A stretch of DNA of 64,000 bases, from NCBI RefSeq assembly GCF_003207855.1, contig NZ_NKTZ01000004.1, forward strand, positions 1 through 64,000, written 5' to 3'. Numbering within the stretch: position 1 is the stretch's first letter; each line of letters begins with the position of its first letter. The translations under genes were made by a program, and so were the position numbers. The notes below the pieces were generated by a model, which made no database searches, was not told the origin of the DNA, and saw only the letters and a program-made list of their open reading frames with translations. The stretch comes from Komagataeibacter rhaeticus. GTDB taxonomy: Bacteria > Pseudomonadota > Alphaproteobacteria > Acetobacterales > Acetobacteraceae. This document shows positions 28,284-37,199 of the stretch, one piece after another.

Positions 28284-29420
28284 ATGAGTACTGCACGCGA
28301 CCGTTTTACATATCTTGACGCGAACGCCTCCGAACCGATCCGGCCGCAGGCGCTGGCGGCCATGATGGATGCGGCCGAAGCGGTGGGTAATCCCGCATCC
28401 GTGCACCGTGCGGGGCGCGCCGCGCGGGCGCTGCTTGAAACCGCGCGGGAAGATCTGGCCACCATTTTTGGCGTGCAGGCCGAAAACTGCATTTTCACTT
28501 CCGGCGGGACGGAAGCCAATGTGCTGGCCATAACCGGGCAGGGGCAGGGCAGGCGCATCATGGTGGGGGCGACCGAGCATGATGCCGTGCGACAGGCGGC
28601 ACCCGGCCAGGCCATTCCCGTAACGGCCGATGGCGTGGTCGACCGGGCGGCACTTGAACGCCTGCTGGCGGTGCCGGGCGCGGCCCCGGCACTGGTGTGT
28701 GTCATGCTGGCCAATAACGAGACCGGCGTGATCAGCCCCGTGCGCGAAATTGCCGATTTGTGCCACGCCCATGGCGCGCTGCTGCATGTTGATGCGGTGC
28801 AGGCGGCAGGGCGGATCGGCTTTGACATGGCGGGGCTGGGGGCCGACAGCATCGCGCTTTCGGGTCATAAATTCGGCGGGCCAAAGGGGGCGGGGGCATT
28901 GTTGCTGGCGGGGGAGCGGTTCCGCGCGCTCACGCCGCTGCTGGCGGGCGGTGGGCAGGAACAGGGGCGCCGTGGCGGCACGCCGGCCCTGCCCGCCATT
29001 GCCGGCATGGCCGCCGCCGCCCGTGCCGCGCTGGCGGGCCAGTCCGTGCAGGCCGCAAGGCTGGGCGTGCTGCGTGACCGGATCGAGCGCGCCGCCACCC
29101 CCCTCGGGGCCGTGGTGTGTGGTGCGACCGCCCCCCGGCTGGCCAATACGACCTGCCTGCTGCTGCCCGGGCGGCGCGCGCAGACCCAGCTGATCGCGCT
29201 TGACATGGCCGGATATGGCGTATCGGCCGGTTCGGCCTGTTCATCGGGCAAGGTCGCGCGCTCGCATGTGCTGGATGCCATGGGGCTGGGGGAAGGCGCG
29301 GGCTGCGCCATCCGCGTTTCCCTGCCGTGGTCGGTCACAGAGGCGGACGTGGACGGGTTCATCGCCGCCTATGCCGCCATGGTGGCCCGCCTGCCCGCCC
29401 GGCCCGGAGTCGTGGCATGA
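28284..29420 (+). CDS. cysteine desulfurase (first of two)
   Basis: A 378-residue class V aminotransferase-fold enzyme that takes sulfur from cysteine onto its own cysteine, leaving alanine. The fold starts TYLDANASEPIRPQAL. CVMLANNETGVISPVREI, the PLP lysine in ALSGHKFGGPKGAGAL and the sulfur-accepting loop SAGSACSSGKVARSHVL are all present. The start is uncertain: a TTG nine codons earlier is also possible. It overlaps the next desulfurase by four bases. Compared with that gene it is shorter and more diverged, so the two probably serve different acceptors. Confidence 0.9.
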   Translation: MSTARDRFTYLDANASEPIRPQALAAMMDAAEAVGNPASVHRAGRAARALLETAREDLATIFGVQAENCIFTSGGTEANVLAITGQGQGRRIMVGATEHDAVRQAAPGQAIPVTADGVVDRAALERLLAVPGAAPALVCVMLANNETGVISPVREIADLCHAHGALLHVDAVQAAGRIGFDMAGLGADSIALSGHKFGGPKGAGALLLAGERFRALTPLLAGGGQEQGRRGGTPALPAIAGMAAAARAALAGQSVQAARLGVLRDRIERAATPLGAVVCGATAPRLANTTCLLLPGRRAQTQLIALDMAGYGVSAGSACSSGKVARSHVLDAMGLGEGAGCAIRVSLPWSVTEADVDGFIAAYAAMVARLPARPGVVA

Positions 29421-30622
29421 GCGGGACCGACCTGATCTATCTCGACTATCAGGCCACCACGCCCTGTGACCCGCGCGTGATGGCGGACATGCTGCCGTGG
29501 TTCACCCAAAGCTTCGCCAATCCGCACAGCCTTGACCACGCGGCCGGCCGCGCCGTGCATGAGGCGGTGGAGCACGCCCGCGCCGAAGTCGCCGCCCTGC
29601 TGGGGGCGGAAGCGCGTGAGATCGTGTTCACCTCGGGTGCGACCGAGGCCAACAACCTGGCCATCAAGGGCGCGGTCCGTCACCTGCTGGCGCGCGGCGA
29701 TGCGCGCAGGCGGGTCATCACGCTGGCAACCGAGCATAAATGCGTGCTGGAATCGGTGCGGGACCTAGCCAGTGAGGGCTGCGAGCCGGTGATCCTGCCC
29801 GTCCGCCCCGATGGCACGCTGGACCCGGACGTGCTGGCCCGCGCGCTGGACGTGCCCACCCTGCTGGTCAGCATCATGGCCGCCAATAACGAGACGGGCG
29901 TGCTGCAGGACATCGCCGCCCTCGCGCCCCTTGTCCGCCGTGCGGGCGCGCTGCTGCACAGTGACCTGGCGCAGGCGGCGGGCAAGGTGGATGTGGACGT
30001 AAGGGCGTGGGATCTGGATCTGGCTTCCGTCTCCGCCCACAAGCTGTATGGACCCAAGGGGGTGGGCGCGCTGTTCGTGCGCCGCAGGCCCCGGGTGCGG
30101 CTGGCCCCGCTGTTCTCGGGGGGTGGGCAGGAGCGCGGGCTGCGTTCAGGCACGCTGCCTGCGCCCCTGATCATCGGCTTTGGCGCGGCGTGCCGCATTG
30201 CCCGGGCCGAAGGGGCGGCGGAACGCGCGCGCATTGCGGGCCTGCGTGACCGGATGCTCGCGGCATTGCGGGCGGGTTGCGGCGGTGTGCAGGTGCACGG
30301 GCGCATGGAGGGGCGGCTTGCGGGCAACCTCAACCTGCGCTTTGCGGGGGTGCGGGCGATGGACCTGCTGGCGGCGGTGCCGCAGTTGTGCCTGTCCACC
30401 GGGTCGGCCTGTTCCTCGGCCGATGTGGTGCCCTCCTACGTGCTGACGGCCATGGGGCTGGACGGTGCCGCAGCGGCGGAAGGCTTGCGTCTGGCCGTCG
30501 GACGCTATACGTCACCCGCCGATGTGGAGCGCGCGGCGGCGATCCTGTGCCAGGCCGTGGCACGGTGCCGCGCGCAAGGCAGTGTTTCGCCCCATGACGG
30601 GCAAACAGCACAGGCAGGATGA
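29417..30622 (+). CDS. iscS: cysteine desulfurase IscS-like (second of two)
   Basis: A 401-residue IscS/NifS-type enzyme supplying sulfane sulfur for iron-sulfur clusters and tRNA thiolation. [50 protein letters not shown], the PLP lysine in [18 protein letters not shown] and the catalytic loop [18 protein letters not shown] are intact. It is translationally coupled to the preceding paralogue and lies five bases before the ferredoxin gene, with mnmA next. IscU, HscA and HscB are not in the window, so this is not a standard isc operon. The symbol reflects family, not proven role. Confidence 0.92.
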   Translation: MSGTDLIYLDYQATTPCDPRVMADMLPWFTQSFANPHSLDHAAGRAVHEAVEHARAEVAALLGAEAREIVFTSGATEANNLAIKGAVRHLLARGDARRRVITLATEHKCVLESVRDLASEGCEPVILPVRPDGTLDPDVLARALDVPTLLVSIMAANNETGVLQDIAALAPLVRRAGALLHSDLAQAAGKVDVDVRAWDLDLASVSAHKLYGPKGVGALFVRRRPRVRLAPLFSGGGQERGLRSGTLPAPLIIGFGAACRIARAEGAAERARIAGLRDRMLAALRAGCGGVQVHGRMEGRLAGNLNLRFAGVRAMDLLAAVPQLCLSTGSACSSADVVPSYVLTAMGLDGAAAAEGLRLAVGRYTSPADVERAAAILCQAVARCRAQGSVSPHDGQTAQAG

Positions 30623-30626
30623 AAAG

Positions 30627-30941
30627 ATGGCGCATATAACATTCATCGAGCGTGACGGCAGCCGCCGCGAAGTCGCGGCCCCGCTGGGCCTGTCCGTTCT
30701 GGAAATCGCTCATAAAAACGGGATCGACCTTGAAGGCGCGTGCGAAGGCTCGCTGGCCTGCGCCACCTGCCATGTGGTGGTGGACCCCGAATGGGCGCCC
30801 AGGCTCACGCCGCCGACCGAGGACGAGGAAGACATGCTCGACCTGGCCTTCGGGCTGGAAAAGACATCGCGCCTGGGCTGCCAGATCGTGATGACCGAGG
30901 CGCTGGACGGCCTGGTGGTGCGCCTGCCGCGCACGTCCTGA
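30627..30941 (+). CDS. fdx: [2Fe-2S] ferredoxin, adrenodoxin type
   Basis: A 104-residue vertebrate-type ferredoxin. Cluster ligands are C39-x5-C45-x2-C48 in [15 protein letters not shown] and a later cysteine in RLGCQI. The [12 protein letters not shown] helix is the docking surface typical of Isc-associated ferredoxins. It supplies electrons for iron-sulfur cluster assembly and possibly for other reactions. It is five bases downstream of iscS and 120 bases upstream of mnmA. The frame is open upstream in iscS, but the ATG after the AGGCAGGA site gives the normal length. Confidence 0.93.
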   Translation: MAHITFIERDGSRREVAAPLGLSVLEIAHKNGIDLEGACEGSLACATCHVVVDPEWAPRLTPPTEDEEDMLDLAFGLEKTSRLGCQIVMTEALDGLVVRLPRTS

Positions 30942-31061
30942 CGGCAGTCGCCATGATACACCGCGCGTCGTGACGTGCGCGCAACATGATGTTTGACGTG
31001 CGATGCCCGGGGGCGGATAGTCCTGCGGGCATTGCCTGTCATCGGGAAGTGGAACCAAGCC

Positions 31062-32162
31062 ATGCGCATTCTTGTGGCCATGTCCGGCGGGGTGGACAGT
31101 TCCGTCGTTGCCGCCCGTCTGGTGGACGAGGGGCACGAGGTGATCGGTGCGACCCTCCAGCTTTATGATTCACGCGAAAGCACGAAAAAGGGCGCGTGCT
31201 GCGCGGGTCGTGACATTCACGATGCCCGCCGCGTGGCCGACCGGCTGGGCATCCCACATTATGTGATCGATGCCGAGCGCCGTTTCCATGACAGCGTGAT
31301 CGGCACCTTCGCCGATGCCTATGCGGCGGGTGAAACCCCCGTGCCCTGCGTGGCCTGCAATCAGGGCGTGAAGTTTACCGACCTTCTGGGCATGGCGCGC
31401 GAGCTGGGGGTGGATGCCATGGCCACCGGGCATTACGTGCGCCGCGTGGAAGGCCCCGATGGCCCCGAGATGCACCGCCCGGTCGATGCCGGGCGTGACC
31501 AGTCATGGTTCCTGTTCGCCACGACCCGTGACCAGCTTGATTTCCTGCGTTTCCCGCTGGGCGACATGCCCGACAAGGCCGCCGTGCGGGCGGAAGCCGA
31601 ACGTTTTGGCCTGAGTGTTGCCGCCAAGCCCGACAGCCAGGACCTGTGCTTCGTGACCGATGGGTCCTATGCCGGGCTGGTGGAAAAACTGCGTCCCGAT
31701 GTGACAGGGGCGGGTGAGATCGTGGACCAGTCCGGCCACGTGGTGGGCCAGCATGAAGGTGTGACCCGTTACACCGTGGGCCAGAGCAAGCGGCTGGGTA
31801 ATGCCGCCATGCGCGATGGCGCGCGCCAGATGGTAGTGGGTATCCAGCCCGCCAGCAGGCGGGTCGTGATCGGCCCGCGCGCGCAGGCGGTCACGCGCAC
31901 GCTCATGCTGCGCGACATGAACTGGCTTGTGTCCCCGCCGGGGCCGGATGGTCTGCGCTGCGCGGTCCAGATCCGCGCGCGGGAGGCCGCGCGCCCGGCC
32001 ACCATATGGCAGGCCGGGAATGGGGGCGCGCGGGTGGAACTGGATGAAGGGGCCGTGCCCGCGCCGGGGCAGGCCTGTGTCCTGTACGATGGCAGCAGGG
32101 TGCTGGGCGGCGGTTTCATCCGCCGGCCCGACAGTGAAGAAAAGGGCGTGTCGGATGCGTGA
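31062..32162 (+). CDS. mnmA: tRNA-specific 2-thiouridylase MnmA
   Basis: A 366-residue enzyme that thiolates uridine 34 in tRNAs for Lys, Glu and Gln. The ATP PP-loop is MSGGVDSSVVAARL (residues 7-20). The first catalytic cysteine lies in PVPCVACNQGVKF, and the second, which carries the persulfide, in DSQDLCFVTDGSY. The beta-barrel C-terminus (TVGQSKRLG, RAQAVTRTLMLRDMNWL) is present. Being in the same strand run as two cysteine desulfurases and a ferredoxin, it probably receives its sulfur from them. Its stop overlaps the next gene. Confidence 0.95.
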   Translation: MRILVAMSGGVDSSVVAARLVDEGHEVIGATLQLYDSRESTKKGACCAGRDIHDARRVADRLGIPHYVIDAERRFHDSVIGTFADAYAAGETPVPCVACNQGVKFTDLLGMARELGVDAMATGHYVRRVEGPDGPEMHRPVDAGRDQSWFLFATTRDQLDFLRFPLGDMPDKAAVRAEAERFGLSVAAKPDSQDLCFVTDGSYAGLVEKLRPDVTGAGEIVDQSGHVVGQHEGVTRYTVGQSKRLGNAAMRDGARQMVVGIQPASRRVVIGPRAQAVTRTLMLRDMNWLVSPPGPDGLRCAVQIRAREAARPATIWQAGNGGARVELDEGAVPAPGQACVLYDGSRVLGGGFIRRPDSEEKGVSDA

Positions 32163-32823
32163 TGGCATGCTGGTGATCGGCACGCGGCGGTATTCCTCAT
32201 GGTCACTGCGGGGCTGGCTTGCCGTCAGGCTGGCGGGGCTGGATGTACGGGAACAGCTGATCCCGCTGGCCGATAACGGGCAGACGGCGGCCATCGCGAC
32301 CCTCTCGCCCAATGGCAAGGTGCCCTATCTGGAGCACAACGGCATTGCGGTATGGGAAAGCCTGGCTTTGTGCGAATACTGCGCCGAGCAGGCCCCCGGC
32401 CTGTGGCCCGCCGATGCACGCGCGCGTGCCTATGCCCGCAGCATCGCATCCGAGATGCATGCGGGCTTCCGTGCCCTGCGTCAGGCCATGCCCATGAATA
32501 CCGGGCGCGACAACCGCCCGCTGGCAGGTGGCACCACACCCGATATCGATGCCGACATCACCCGCATCGACGCCATCTGGACCGAGGCGCGGCTGGATTT
32601 CGGCAAGGGGGGGGATTTCCTGTTCGGTGCGGAATTCGGCATGGCGGATGCCATGTTCGCGCCCATCGTCTCGCGCTTCCTGTCCTATGGGGTCAGCCCG
32701 TCCGCGCCCGCGCAGGCTTACATGGCCGCCGTGCGCGCCCATCCGCTGGTGGCGCAGTGGTACGCGCAGGCGGCGGACGAACCGGTAGCCTGGCAGCAGT
32801 CCCGCTTTGAGGATATCGCCTGA
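32155..32823 (+). CDS. glutathione S-transferase family protein
   Basis: A 222-residue thioredoxin-fold/GST protein. The N-terminal domain runs MLVIGTRRYSSWSLRGWLAVRLAG through NGKVPYLEHNGIAVWESLALCEY, with the cis-proline VPYLE and ES motif that hold glutathione. The helical C-terminal domain has FLFGAEFGMADAMFAPIVSRFLSY. It overlaps the end of mnmA by eight bases and is therefore coupled to it. It might detoxify electrophiles or handle glutathione persulfides, but that is speculative. The RYSSW start is that of a bacterial subgroup without a firmly assigned reaction. Confidence 0.88.
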   Translation: MRDGMLVIGTRRYSSWSLRGWLAVRLAGLDVREQLIPLADNGQTAAIATLSPNGKVPYLEHNGIAVWESLALCEYCAEQAPGLWPADARARAYARSIASEMHAGFRALRQAMPMNTGRDNRPLAGGTTPDIDADITRIDAIWTEARLDFGKGGDFLFGAEFGMADAMFAPIVSRFLSYGVSPSAPAQAYMAAVRAHPLVAQWYAQAADEPVAWQQSRFEDIA

Positions 32824-32837
32824 ACCCGCCCGCGCCC

Positions 32838-33935
32838 ATGCCATGGCGCGTGGCCGTGGTGCTGCCCGCGCGTGAGGGGTTCAGCCCCGGCGCGGTTGGC
32901 GCGATCGGCCTGCAGGTGGCGGCCCTTGCCGGGGCGCAGGATGTGATCGTGGGGCCGCCGCCTGCGGGGCCTTCCCTGCTGCCCGACCATGAATACTGCG
33001 CCATCCAGCCCGGCCTGTGGCCCCCGGGCAGCCGCAGCCTGCGTTATGCCGCGGCCGCCCTGCGTGCCGTGGCCAGCATCGGCCCCGCCGTGGTGGAGGT
33101 GCATAACCGCCCCGATACCGCCCACTACATTGCCCGCCGCAGGCCCGGCCAGCGCGTGCTGCTGGTGCTGCATAACGACCCGCAGGGCATGCGTGGGGCC
33201 GACACGCCCGCATTGCGGCGTGACCTGCTGCGGGTGATGGATGTGGCCTGTGTGTCGGGCTGGCTCAGGGCGCGGTTCCTGGATGGCCTGCCGGCCGCGT
33301 GCGCGCAACGGGTTGGCGTCTCGCCCAACGGGGTTGCGCTGCCCGAACGGGTAATGCCCATGGCGCAGCGTGACCCGTACGTGCTGTTTGCGGGCCGTGT
33401 GGTGGCGGATAAGGGGGCGGACCTGTTCGTGGCCGCCTGCGGGCTGCTGGCCCCGGCCCATCCGGGCTGGCGCTTTGGCATGATCGGGGCCGACCGATTC
33501 CGCCCCGATGTACAGCCCACGCCCTTTGTGACCGGCCTTTTGCCGCAGGCCCGCGCGGCAGGGGTGGACATGACAGGCTACCGCCCGCACGCGGATGTGC
33601 TGGCGGCCATGGGGCGGGCCGCCATTGTGGTCGTGCCCAGCCGCTGGCCCGAACCCTTTGGCATGACCGCGCTGGAGGCCATGGCGGCAGGCGCGGCCCT
33701 TGTGGCCGCCCCCCATGGCGGCCTGCCCGAAGTGGTGGGCGAAGGGGGGATGCTGTGCCCGCCAGAACCCGCATCCGGGCTTGCGCGGGTGGTGGGCGGG
33801 CTGATGGCGGACCCGGACGCCCGCGCGGCCCTTGCCGCGCGCGGGCGCCAGCAGGCCGCGCGTTTTGGCATGGCCCACGCCCGTGCCCGCCGCGCCGCAT
33901 TGCGCATGGCATGCCTGCACCGCCACCCCGGCTGA
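32838..33935 (+). CDS. family 4 glycosyltransferase
   Basis: A 365-residue GT-B protein. The acceptor half includes VVEVHNRPDTAHYIARRRPGQ and LLVLHNDPQGMRG. The donor half has YVLFAGRVVADKGADLFVAA, the EX7E-type WPEPFGMTALEAMAAGAALVAA, and GGLPEVVGEGG. It is probably cytosolic or peripheral and acts on lipid-linked sugars of a surface polysaccharide. It starts 14 bases after the GST gene, so it may belong to the same transcript. No other genes for the same glycan stand next to it, so its product is unknown. Confidence 0.87.
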   Translation: MPWRVAVVLPAREGFSPGAVGAIGLQVAALAGAQDVIVGPPPAGPSLLPDHEYCAIQPGLWPPGSRSLRYAAAALRAVASIGPAVVEVHNRPDTAHYIARRRPGQRVLLVLHNDPQGMRGADTPALRRDLLRVMDVACVSGWLRARFLDGLPAACAQRVGVSPNGVALPERVMPMAQRDPYVLFAGRVVADKGADLFVAACGLLAPAHPGWRFGMIGADRFRPDVQPTPFVTGLLPQARAAGVDMTGYRPHADVLAAMGRAAIVVVPSRWPEPFGMTALEAMAAGAALVAAPHGGLPEVVGEGGMLCPPEPASGLARVVGGLMADPDARAALAARGRQQAARFGMAHARARRAALRMACLHRHPG

Positions 33936-34054
33936 CATTTTTCTGCACCGTCGGGTATGGGACAGGCCGGCCCATGGCCCTATATCTGGTCGGAACACGG
34001 CTTACGCCAGCATCCTGCACAGTTGCCAGATAACACTGAAAGACCGGAGGCCCC

Positions 34055-35056
34055 ATGTCCGATACCGCCCAGGCAGCGCCCGATGCCGCAGCCCAGAACG
34101 CCCTTGTGCCGGTTACGGTGCTGACGGGCTTTCTGGGTGCGGGCAAGACCACGCTGCTCAACCACATCCTGACCGCCCAGCATGGCCGCAAATACGCGGT
34201 GGTGGTGAACGAGTTCGGTGAACTTGGCGTGGACAACGACCTTGTGGTGGATGCCGACGAGGAAGTGTTCGAGATGAACAACGGCTGCATCTGCTGCACC
34301 GTGCGCGGCGACCTGATCCGCATCCTTGGCAACCTGATGAAGCGGCGCGCCAAATTCGATGGCATCATCGTCGAGACCACGGGCCTGGCCGATCCCGCCC
34401 CCGTGGCCCAGACCTTCTTCGTGGACGAGGACGTGCGCGGCAGGACCCGGCTCGATGCCGTTGTCACGGTGGTGGATGCCTACAACGTCATCCAGACGCT
34501 TGAGGAAAGCCCCGAGGCGGTCAACCAGATCGCCTTTGCCGATGTCATCATCCTCAACAAGACCGACCTTGTCGATGAAGCGGGCCTTGAGGCGATAGAA
34601 AAGCGCATCCGTTCCATCAATGCCGTCGCCCGCCTCCACCGCGCGCGGCGCGGGGATGTGAAGCTGTCCGATGTGCTGGACCAGGGCGGCTTTGACCTGC
34701 AGCGCGCGCTTGAACATGCGCCGCATTTCCTTGAGGACACCAGCCATTCGCATGAGGCGGACGTGACCTCCCTGTCCTATGAGGTGGAGGAACCGCTGGA
34801 TGCTGCCAAGTTCCAGGCATGGATCGGTGCCGTGCTGCAGGAGCAGGGGGCCGATATCCTGCGCGCCAAGGGCATCCTGAACTATGCGGGCGAGGACCAG
34901 CGCTTTGCCTTCCAGGCCGTGCACATGATGGCCGATGGCGGCTTTATCGGCCCGTGGAAGGAAGGCGAGCCGCGTGTCTCGCGCCTTGTATTCATTGGCC
35001 GCAACCTCAACCGCCCGCAACTGCGCCGTGGTTTTGAAAGCTGCCGTGCGAAATGA
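34055..35056 (+). CDS. COG0523 (CobW/YjiA) GTP-dependent metal chaperone
   Basis: A 333-residue G3E GTPase. The Walker A site is GFLGAGKTT (residues 25-33). The metal-binding CxCC signature appears as NNGCICCTVRGDL near residue 78. Other nucleotide motifs are VETTGLADPAPV and IILNKTDLVDE. The C-terminal CobW domain ends IFIGRNL-like (RLVFIGRNLNRPQLRRGF). Relatives deliver zinc, cobalt or iron. No Zur box is recognisable in the 119 bases upstream and no candidate target lies next to it except the WD40 protein, whose start overlaps by four bases. The metal served cannot be told from sequence. Confidence 0.92.
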   Translation: MSDTAQAAPDAAAQNALVPVTVLTGFLGAGKTTLLNHILTAQHGRKYAVVVNEFGELGVDNDLVVDADEEVFEMNNGCICCTVRGDLIRILGNLMKRRAKFDGIIVETTGLADPAPVAQTFFVDEDVRGRTRLDAVVTVVDAYNVIQTLEESPEAVNQIAFADVIILNKTDLVDEAGLEAIEKRIRSINAVARLHRARRGDVKLSDVLDQGGFDLQRALEHAPHFLEDTSHSHEADVTSLSYEVEEPLDAAKFQAWIGAVLQEQGADILRAKGILNYAGEDQRFAFQAVHMMADGGFIGPWKEGEPRVSRLVFIGRNLNRPQLRRGFESCRAK

Positions 35057-36120
35057 GCGATACCGTGAATGATGCCATGGGCCCCACCCTGCTTGAACGC
35101 CGTGGGGCCATCCGCCAGCTTGAAGGCCATGTGACCGGCTGCGCCATTGCGCGTGACAGCCAGCAGGTTGCCTTTGTTACGGGGGAAGGGGACGTGGTGC
35201 TGGCCGACCGGGCGGACTGGGGCCGCGCGGATGCATGGAATGTCCAGACCGTGCATGACGGCGCGATCCTGGCCGTGGCCCCGGATGCCGCGCCGACCGG
35301 CTTCCTGACCGGCGGGGATGACAACACCCTGCGCCGGATGGCGGCTGATGGCAGCGTAAGCGACCTTGTGCGCGGCCGCCGCTGGATCGAGCACGTCACC
35401 ACATGGTGCGACGACAAGGGCAAGGGTGGGGTGATCGCGTTTGCATCCGGCAGGCAGGTCGAACTGCGGGATGCGGGTGGCCACGGGACGCTCAAGGTGC
35501 TGGAGCACCCTTCCACCGTCAGCGGCATCGTGTTCGATGCCAAGGGCAAGCGCATCGCGGCCTCGCACTACAACGGCGCGTCGATGTGGTTCGTGCAGGC
35601 GAAGGTGGATACCGTGCGCCCGCTGGAATGGAAGGGCAGCCATATCGGCATTGCCATCCACCCGGGCGGCGAGGCGCTGGTCACGTCCATGCAGGAATCG
35701 GAACTGCATGGCTGGCGGCTGTCGGACGGGCACAACATGCGCATGAGCGGCTACCCGTCCAAGGTGCAGTCCATGGCGTTCACCCGCAATGGCAAATGGC
35801 TGGTGACCAGCGGGGCGGACACGATTGTCATGTGGCCGTTCTTCGGTGGCGGCCCGATGGGCAAGCCCCCGGCGGAGGCTGGCGGCATTCCCGGGGTGAT
35901 GTGCACCCGCGTGGCCTGCCATCCGGTGCATGATATCGTGGCGGCGGGCTTTGCCGATGGCTCGGTGCTCATGGCCGATACCGGGGCGCAGCGCATCCTG
36001 CCGGTGTGCATGGGGGGCGGGGAGGCGGTTTCCGCACTGGCCTTCAGCCCCGATGGCTGCGCCCTTGCCTTCGGCACGGAAGACGGCCGTGCGAGCGTGG
36101 TGGACCTTTCGGCGCGCTGA
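35053..36120 (+). CDS. WD40-repeat protein paired with COG0523 GTPase
   Basis: A 355-residue beta-propeller protein with no signal peptide and no other domain. Repeat-like blades include LEHPSTVSGIVFDAKGKRIA, YPSKVQSMAFTRNGKWLVTSG and AVSALAFSPDGCALAFGTEDG. Full-length WD40 motifs are only weakly conserved. It is translationally coupled to the preceding GTPase (ATGA overlap). It is probably a scaffold or partner for metal delivery, but no binding partner is known to me. The GTPase-WD40 pair looks conserved in related bacteria, from memory only. Confidence 0.85.
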   Translation: MSDTVNDAMGPTLLERRGAIRQLEGHVTGCAIARDSQQVAFVTGEGDVVLADRADWGRADAWNVQTVHDGAILAVAPDAAPTGFLTGGDDNTLRRMAADGSVSDLVRGRRWIEHVTTWCDDKGKGGVIAFASGRQVELRDAGGHGTLKVLEHPSTVSGIVFDAKGKRIAASHYNGASMWFVQAKVDTVRPLEWKGSHIGIAIHPGGEALVTSMQESELHGWRLSDGHNMRMSGYPSKVQSMAFTRNGKWLVTSGADTIVMWPFFGGGPMGKPPAEAGGIPGVMCTRVACHPVHDIVAAGFADGSVLMADTGAQRILPVCMGGGEAVSALAFSPDGCALAFGTEDGRASVVDLSAR

Positions 36121-36155
36121 AGGTGCCCCGCCACGCGGAAGGGGAAAACACGGTC

Positions 36156-37199
36156 ATGCGGGTACTCCATGTCATGGCGGCACGCGGCAATGGCGGGGCG
36201 GAGCTTTACGCCACCGATGCCATGCTGGGCCTGCAGCAGGCCGGGCCTGCGCAATGCGCCGTGCTGCATCCTGCCGCCCCCCGGCTGGCGGAAATGCGCG
36301 CCGGGGGCGTGGCGGTGGATACCCTGCCGCTGCGCCTTCCCTTCCGGCCGCTGGCCCGCCACGCCATGCGCCAGCTGATCACGCGCATGCGGCCCGACCT
36401 GATCCATTGCTGGCTGCGCCGCGCGGCGGAACTGGTGCCCGCCCATACCGGCGTGCCGGTCATTGGCTGGTTTGGCAATTACAAGGACCTGCGCCCCTTC
36501 GCGCATTGTGACTGGTTTGTCGGCTGCACGCCGGACATGGCGCAGTCCATGCGCGAACGCGGCGCCCCGGCGGACCGGGTGGCCTATGTGCCCACCTTTT
36601 CCTCCGTCACACCGGCGCCGCCGGTGACGCGGCACGCCCTTGATACTCCGCCCGATGCCCGCGTGCTGCTGGTGCTCTCGCGCCTGCATCCGGCCAAGGG
36701 GCTGGAAACCCTGCTCGATGCCCTGCCGGACCTGCCGGACTGCCATGTCTGGCTGGCGGGCGAAGGGGAACTGCATGCGGCGCTTGCGGCGCGGGCGGCA
36801 AGGCTGGGGGTGGCGGGGCGGGTGCATTTCCTGGGCTGGCGCACGGATCGGGGGGCCTTGCTGGCGGCGGCCGACATCTGTGTCCTGCCCTCGCGCTACG
36901 AACCGTTTGGCACCGTCATCCTGGATGCCTGGTCGATGGATGTGCCGCTGGTGGCCTGTGCCGCCGCAGGCCCGCGCGCCCATGTGCGTGACGGGGAAAA
37001 CGGCATGCTGGTGCCCATTGACGATGCACCGGCGCTGGCGGCCGCCCTGCGGCGGGTGCTGGATGACCCGGCGCTTGCCGCACGCATCGTGGCGGGCGGC
37101 AGGCGGGAGTATGATGCGGGTTTCACCCCGCAGGCGGTGACCCGCCAGTGGCTGGCGCTGTACGACCGCGTGCTGTCAGCGCGCGGCGGGGGCCGGTAG
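36156..37199 (+). CDS. family 4 glycosyltransferase
   Basis: A 347-residue GT-B enzyme. The N-terminal domain starts MRVLHVMAARGNGGAELYA and the C-terminal one has VLLVLSRLHPAKGLETLL and the EX7E site RYEPFGTVILDAWSMDVPLVA. The GGAE motif at the N-terminus is typical of glycosyltransferases acting on lipid-linked oligosaccharide. An AAGGGGA ribosome binding site precedes the ATG. Its last 24 bases overlap the 3-prime end of the convergent ClC gene. It is the third such enzyme in the window. Whether it shares a pathway with the other two is unknown. Confidence 0.87.
   Translation: MRVLHVMAARGNGGAELYATDAMLGLQQAGPAQCAVLHPAAPRLAEMRAGGVAVDTLPLRLPFRPLARHAMRQLITRMRPDLIHCWLRRAAELVPAHTGVPVIGWFGNYKDLRPFAHCDWFVGCTPDMAQSMRERGAPADRVAYVPTFSSVTPAPPVTRHALDTPPDARVLLVLSRLHPAKGLETLLDALPDLPDCHVWLAGEGELHAALAARAARLGVAGRVHFLGWRTDRGALLAAADICVLPSRYEPFGTVILDAWSMDVPLVACAAAGPRAHVRDGENGMLVPIDDAPALAAALRRVLDDPALAARIVAGGRREYDAGFTPQAVTRQWLALYDRVLSARGGGR

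Noticed and set aside
33936-34054. A Zur or Fur box before the COG0523 gene.
   Set aside because: I found no sequence with the expected AT-rich inverted repeat, so zinc regulation is not claimed.
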